NCBI GenBank assembly: GCA_024642765.1
Contig: JAHEAM010000035.1
Location: 1-14,436, forward strand
Reading direction: 5' to 3'
DNA from: Planctomycetaceae bacterium
GTDB taxonomy: Bacteria; Planctomycetota; Planctomycetia; Pirellulales; Pirellulaceae
Length of the DNA stretch: 14,436 nt
The notes under the pieces are model-generated. The model did not search any database and was not told the DNA's origin. It worked only from the letters and a program-made list of their open reading frames with translations. Both the position numbers and the translations under genes were made by a program. Below are positions 12,663-14,436 of this stretch, one piece after another. Every line of letters starts with the position of its first letter. Positions within the stretch are counted from its first letter, which is position 1.

Positions 12663-14436
12663 ATGGCCTACAATTCCATCAAACGAGTTCTGGGTGAAAC
12701 CAGCCTAGAACGCAAGATTCGCATCTTGTTCGGCGTTAGCTTGCTGGCGTTAATTGCGATTTCGTTTTTGTCGGTTAACAGAATCATTGAACGCCAGATT
12801 CTGGAAAACACGCGGGCGAAGGCTAGTGAATTGATCGAAACGCATTTGCTGCGAACGCATTTTTTGAATATTAAACTCTCCGATCAAGCACTTGAGAAGA
12901 CCGTTGAGAACGCTGTTTCAAGTCTTTCTAAAACCAAGGATCACGAGACCAACATTATAGTTATGAACGATTCCGTCGGTCGCTGGCAAGTGAAAGCTAA
13001 CGTCTCTGACGACGACGTAGAACGCGAAATGTTGTCGCATTTGGAAGCACTCTTTCGTCGACCACAAATCACTTATGATGTTGCGCATCTGAAAAACGAA
13101 ACGCCACCGGCCGATCCGTCCGAGATTGTGATCGATCCCAAAAACCAAATTTTCCCAGACCGATTTTTGGAGGATAACAAATACGTTTACTACGAACCCA
13201 TTGTTTTCAAGTCTTCGTGTTTGGCGTGTCATTGGCCAGTTGCAGGCGCGGCCCTGACGAGTGAGTCGCTGACGAGCCTAGTTAAATCGTTGCCGCCCAA
13301 TTCCACTTCCGGCAAGAGCCAATCTCAAGTTCCTGATAGCGCGGAAGCTGAAAAAATTGTCTTGGCCAACAATGTGCCCTGCTATTTCATCCGGATCACC
13401 CTGCCCTATCAGGTTGCCAAGCAATCGATCAATCGTTCCCGCGCGATATTACTGGCCGTTGCGATTGTTACAGCATTCCTGTCGATGCTCGCGTTGTATT
13501 TGATCGTGCGCTATGTGATCGTGAAACCTGTAAAACACTTGCGCGCTGTGGCCGATGAAATCAGTCACGGTCGGTTGGATGTCCGCAGTGATTTAATGAC
13601 TGGCGATGAATTCGAAGACCTAAGCCGTTCGTTCAACAAGATGTTGCGTCACTTGCTCGACACGCAGAAGGAATTGCAAGACGCGAATCTGGTGTTGGAT
13701 AGCAAAGTCGATGAACAGGCACAACTCAACCTGAAACTGCACGAAATGAATCAGGTCAAAAGCGAGTTCTTGGCCAATATGAGCCACGAACTGCGAACTC
13801 CGTTGAACAGTATCATCGGATTTTCGGAGTTGCTCGAATCCTCAAAGACTGTCGAAGGCCGCGAGAAGCGTTACGCCTCCAATATTCATCGCTCCGGTAG
13901 GCTGTTGTTGGATTTGATTAACGACATTTTGGATTTGGCCAAACTCGAAGCGGGAAAAATGGAAATTAACCCGACGAATTTTCAAATCCAGCAGTTGATT
14001 GTTGAGTTGTGCGATATCGTGCGCAATTTGGCGGAAGACAAGAACATTCATCTGTACGCTGAAGTTGAACCTAATTTGCCAGATCTCTTTCAAGACCAAA
14101 CCAAAATTCGACAAATTTTGATCAACCTGTTGTCGAATGCGATCAAGTTCACTCCAGAGGGTGGCCGCATCCGTGTTTCGGGAAAACGAATCGATGACGA
14201 CCAAGTTTTGTTGGAAGTTGATGACACGGGCATCGGTATTCCGGAGTCGGATCGTCAATTTATATTCGAAAAATTTCGGCAGGGTCCGGCAGCGATTGGT
14301 GGCAACGCTTTGACACGAGAAATTACCGGCACTGGCCTGGGGCTTTCGATTGTCCGCGAACTTTGTATTTTGTTAGGGGGGGACGTTAGTGTGACCAGTG
14401 AAGTTGGCAAAGGCAGCACATTTAGCGTGCAATTGC
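12663..14436 (+). CDS. Membrane sensor histidine kinase with periplasmic c-type heme motif (3' end outside window)
   Basis: 591 complete codons are present. The order is a short cytoplasmic N-terminus, helix 1 (about residues 21-38), a periplasmic domain, helix 2 (about 261-285), a HAMP domain (about 286-335, KPVKHLRAVADEISHGRL, GDEFEDLSRSFNKM), a coiled coil, then the kinase. The H-box MSHELRTPLN has the phosphorylated His375; the N-box is ILINLLSNAIKFTP, G1 DDTGIGIP, F-box FIFEKFRQG and G2 GTGLGLS (from Gly556). The periplasmic domain ends in YYEPIVFKSSCLACHWP, with Cys186-Leu-Ala-Cys189-His190, a c-type heme attachment motif as in Tll0287/DUF3365-type sensor domains. It likely senses redox state, oxygen or a small ligand through covalent heme; this is inference. 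ATG at 12663 is 3 bp after the previous stop with no strong ribosome binding site. A C-terminal receiver domain or a response regulator may follow beyond the window. Confidence 0.93.
   Translation, partial: MAYNSIKRVLGETSLERKIRILFGVSLLALIAISFLSVNRIIERQILENTRAKASELIETHLLRTHFLNIKLSDQALEKTVENAVSSLSKTKDHETNIIVMNDSVGRWQVKANVSDDDVEREMLSHLEALFRRPQITYDVAHLKNETPPADPSEIVIDPKNQIFPDRFLEDNKYVYYEPIVFKSSCLACHWPVAGAALTSESLTSLVKSLPPNSTSGKSQSQVPDSAEAEKIVLANNVPCYFIRITLPYQVAKQSINRSRAILLAVAIVTAFLSMLALYLIVRYVIVKPVKHLRAVADEISHGRLDVRSDLMTGDEFEDLSRSFNKMLRHLLDTQKELQDANLVLDSKVDEQAQLNLKLHEMNQVKSEFLANMSHELRTPLNSIIGFSELLESSKTVEGREKRYASNIHRSGRLLLDLINDILDLAKLEAGKMEINPTNFQIQQLIVELCDIVRNLAEDKNIHLYAEVEPNLPDLFQDQTKIRQILINLLSNAIKFTPEGGRIRVSGKRIDDDQVLLEVDDTGIGIPESDRQFIFEKFRQGPAAIGGNALTREITGTGLGLSIVRELCILLGGDVSVTSEVGKGSTFSVQL

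Noticed and set aside
13842..14258. 138-codon minus-strand frame inside the histidine kinase gene
   Set aside because: It lies fully antisense to the conserved kinase core and shows no recognisable domain.

Overview
The window looks like part of a planctomycete chromosome, most likely from the Pirellulaceae or a close relative. This is inferred from gene content and protein style: a heparan-N-sulfatase-like sulfatase, a planctomycete-type IS200-like transposase remnant, a small zinc-ribbon membrane protein, a DUF1573-like exported protein, and moderate GC with many TTG/GTG-rich segments. No rRNA or tRNA gene was recognised, so the taxonomic call is an inference.

Region 1 (1-3033) is the end of a heme-copper cytochrome c oxidase operon, all on the + strand: the 3' end of ctaD (subunit I), ctaE (subunit III, carrying two extra membrane helices and a long His/Asp/Glu/Ala-rich insert), ctaF (small subunit IV), a 135-bp intergenic element with 10-bp terminal inverted repeats, and a second shorter subunit III-like gene. 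Together these encode part of the terminal oxidase that passes electrons from cytochrome c to O2.

Region 2 (3034-6483) starts with a 375-bp spacer, then the AAA+ ATPase gene rarA with a -10 box and Shine-Dalgarno sequence that fix its start. After it come an IS200/Y1-type transposase pseudogene (internal TAG and lost C-terminus) and a small exported DUF1573-like gene read through by a single in-frame TGA flanked by cysteines. A spacer with a 50-bp-period direct repeat follows; it shares sequence blocks with the element in region 1.

Region 3 (6484-9911) holds a secreted sulfatase related to N-sulfoglucosamine sulfohydrolase, a convergent small zinc-ribbon membrane protein gene with a strong hairpin just after its stop, and a membrane-anchored LysM protein ending in a YkuD-like domain that lacks the catalytic cysteine.

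Region 4 (9912-14436) is a tight + strand cluster: priA (replication restart helicase), a 95-residue membrane protein, and a sensor histidine kinase, cut off by the window end, whose periplasmic domain carries a c-type heme motif CXXCH.

Most of the window is ordinary housekeeping sequence. No complete unknown multi-gene system is evident. The points most worth checking are the Cys-TGA-Gly-Asn-Asn-Cys site (selenocysteine or nonsense mutation), the CXXCH sensor kinase, the metal-ligand-rich insert in ctaE, and the shared intergenic repeat elements.
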